Origin: Xanthobacteraceae bacterium
Lineage (GTDB): Bacteria > Pseudomonadota > Alphaproteobacteria > Rhizobiales > Xanthobacteraceae
Assembly (NCBI GenBank): GCA_030044035.1
Contig: JASHWN010000470.1
Span: 1 to 10,987 of the forward strand
Direction of reading: 5' to 3'
Length of the DNA: 10,987 bases
Shown: in pieces, positions 10,691 to 10,987 of the stretch
Position numbering within the stretch: the first letter of the stretch is position 1
How the letters are laid out: each line of letters opens with the position of its first letter
Translations under genes and position numbers: made by a program
The notes under the pieces: model-generated
What the model saw: the letters and a program-made list of their open reading frames with translations, nothing else
What the model was told of the DNA's origin: nothing
Databases searched by the model: none

Positions 10691-10987
10691 TTGAGCATTC
10701 CAAACCTTATTACTCTGGCGCGCATCATCCTGGTGCCGGTCGTGGTCTGGGCGATCATTTCGGGCGAGATGCTTGTGGCCTTCGCGCTGTTCGTCGTGGC
10801 CGGCATCAGCGACGCGGTCGACGGCTTCCTCGCCAAGCGCTTCCACATGGCGAGCGAACTCGGCGCCTATCTCGATCCGCTCGCCGACAAGGCCCTGATC
10901 GTGTCGATCTATGTGGCGCTTGGCATCGCCCGGGAATTGCCGATTTCGCTGGTCATTCTGGTGGTGTCGCGCGACATCATGATCATC
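10691..10987 (+). CDS. CDP-alcohol phosphatidyltransferase family protein (5' part)
   Basis: A membrane enzyme family that moves a phosphatidyl group from CDP-diacylglycerol to an alcohol, PgsA-like. The first 99 residues are visible; the gene runs off the right edge. The family motif is present with exact spacing as D41-AV-D44-G45-FL-A48-K49, then eight residues, G58-AYL-D62-PLA-D66. The usual Arg after Ala is replaced by K49, followed by R50. Hydrophobic segments lie at about 12-22, 28-39 and 67-79. TTG 10691 is the likely start because the protein then begins MSIPNLITLARII, the common beginning of the family, with GGGG about 6 bases upstream; no ATG is available. Whether it makes phosphatidylglycerol phosphate or another lipid cannot be told from this part. 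Confidence 0.9.
   Translation, partial: MSIPNLITLARIILVPVVVWAIISGEMLVAFALFVVAGISDAVDGFLAKRFHMASELGAYLDPLADKALIVSIYVALGIARELPISLVILVVSRDIMII

Overview
The window is a stretch of GC-rich chromosome carrying mostly housekeeping and stress genes, and it looks like an alphaproteobacterium of the order Hyphomicrobiales (Rhizobiales). Within that order the protein sequences fit the Bradyrhizobium/Rhodopseudomonas/Pseudolabrys group best. The evidence is the strong G/C preference at third codon positions, a CTTGTC-N17-CTATAA promoter close to the alphaproteobacterial sigma-70 form, the PurM, PurN, KatG and CDP-alcohol transferase sequences, and the palindromic intergenic repeats. The taxonomic call rests on recognition from memory, not on a search.

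Layout from left to right: alaS (alanyl-tRNA synthetase, +), preceded by two inverted repeats; a palindromic repeat element at the convergent junction; a metallo-beta-lactamase-fold hydrolase (-); a 370-base gap; a small outer-membrane-type lipoprotein with a BamE/SmpA-like motif (+); a strong hairpin between convergent genes; katG (catalase-peroxidase, -) with a candidate promoter; a tiny exported Trp/Tyr/Gly-rich protein (-) with its own terminator; ndk (nucleoside diphosphate kinase, +) with a near-consensus promoter; a 47-codon leader ORF directly in front of a cold-shock protein gene (+), then a terminator; a second copy of the palindromic repeat at another convergent junction; the purM-purN operon (-); and the start of a divergent CDP-alcohol phosphatidyltransferase gene (+) that runs off the right edge.

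The genes do not form one pathway. purM and purN are a true operon for two steps of purine synthesis. ndk uses purine and pyrimidine nucleotides but has its own promoter. katG is a stand-alone peroxide-defence gene with no regulator gene beside it.

I found no phage, integrase, CRISPR, toxin-antitoxin or defence system, and no tRNA or rRNA. The items most worth a second look are an internal block of alaS (about 1200-1790) with base and codon use unlike the rest of the gene, the leader ORF whose stop codon overlaps the cold-shock gene's ribosome binding site, and two copies of a terminal-inverted-repeat element that both sit between the 3' ends of convergent genes.
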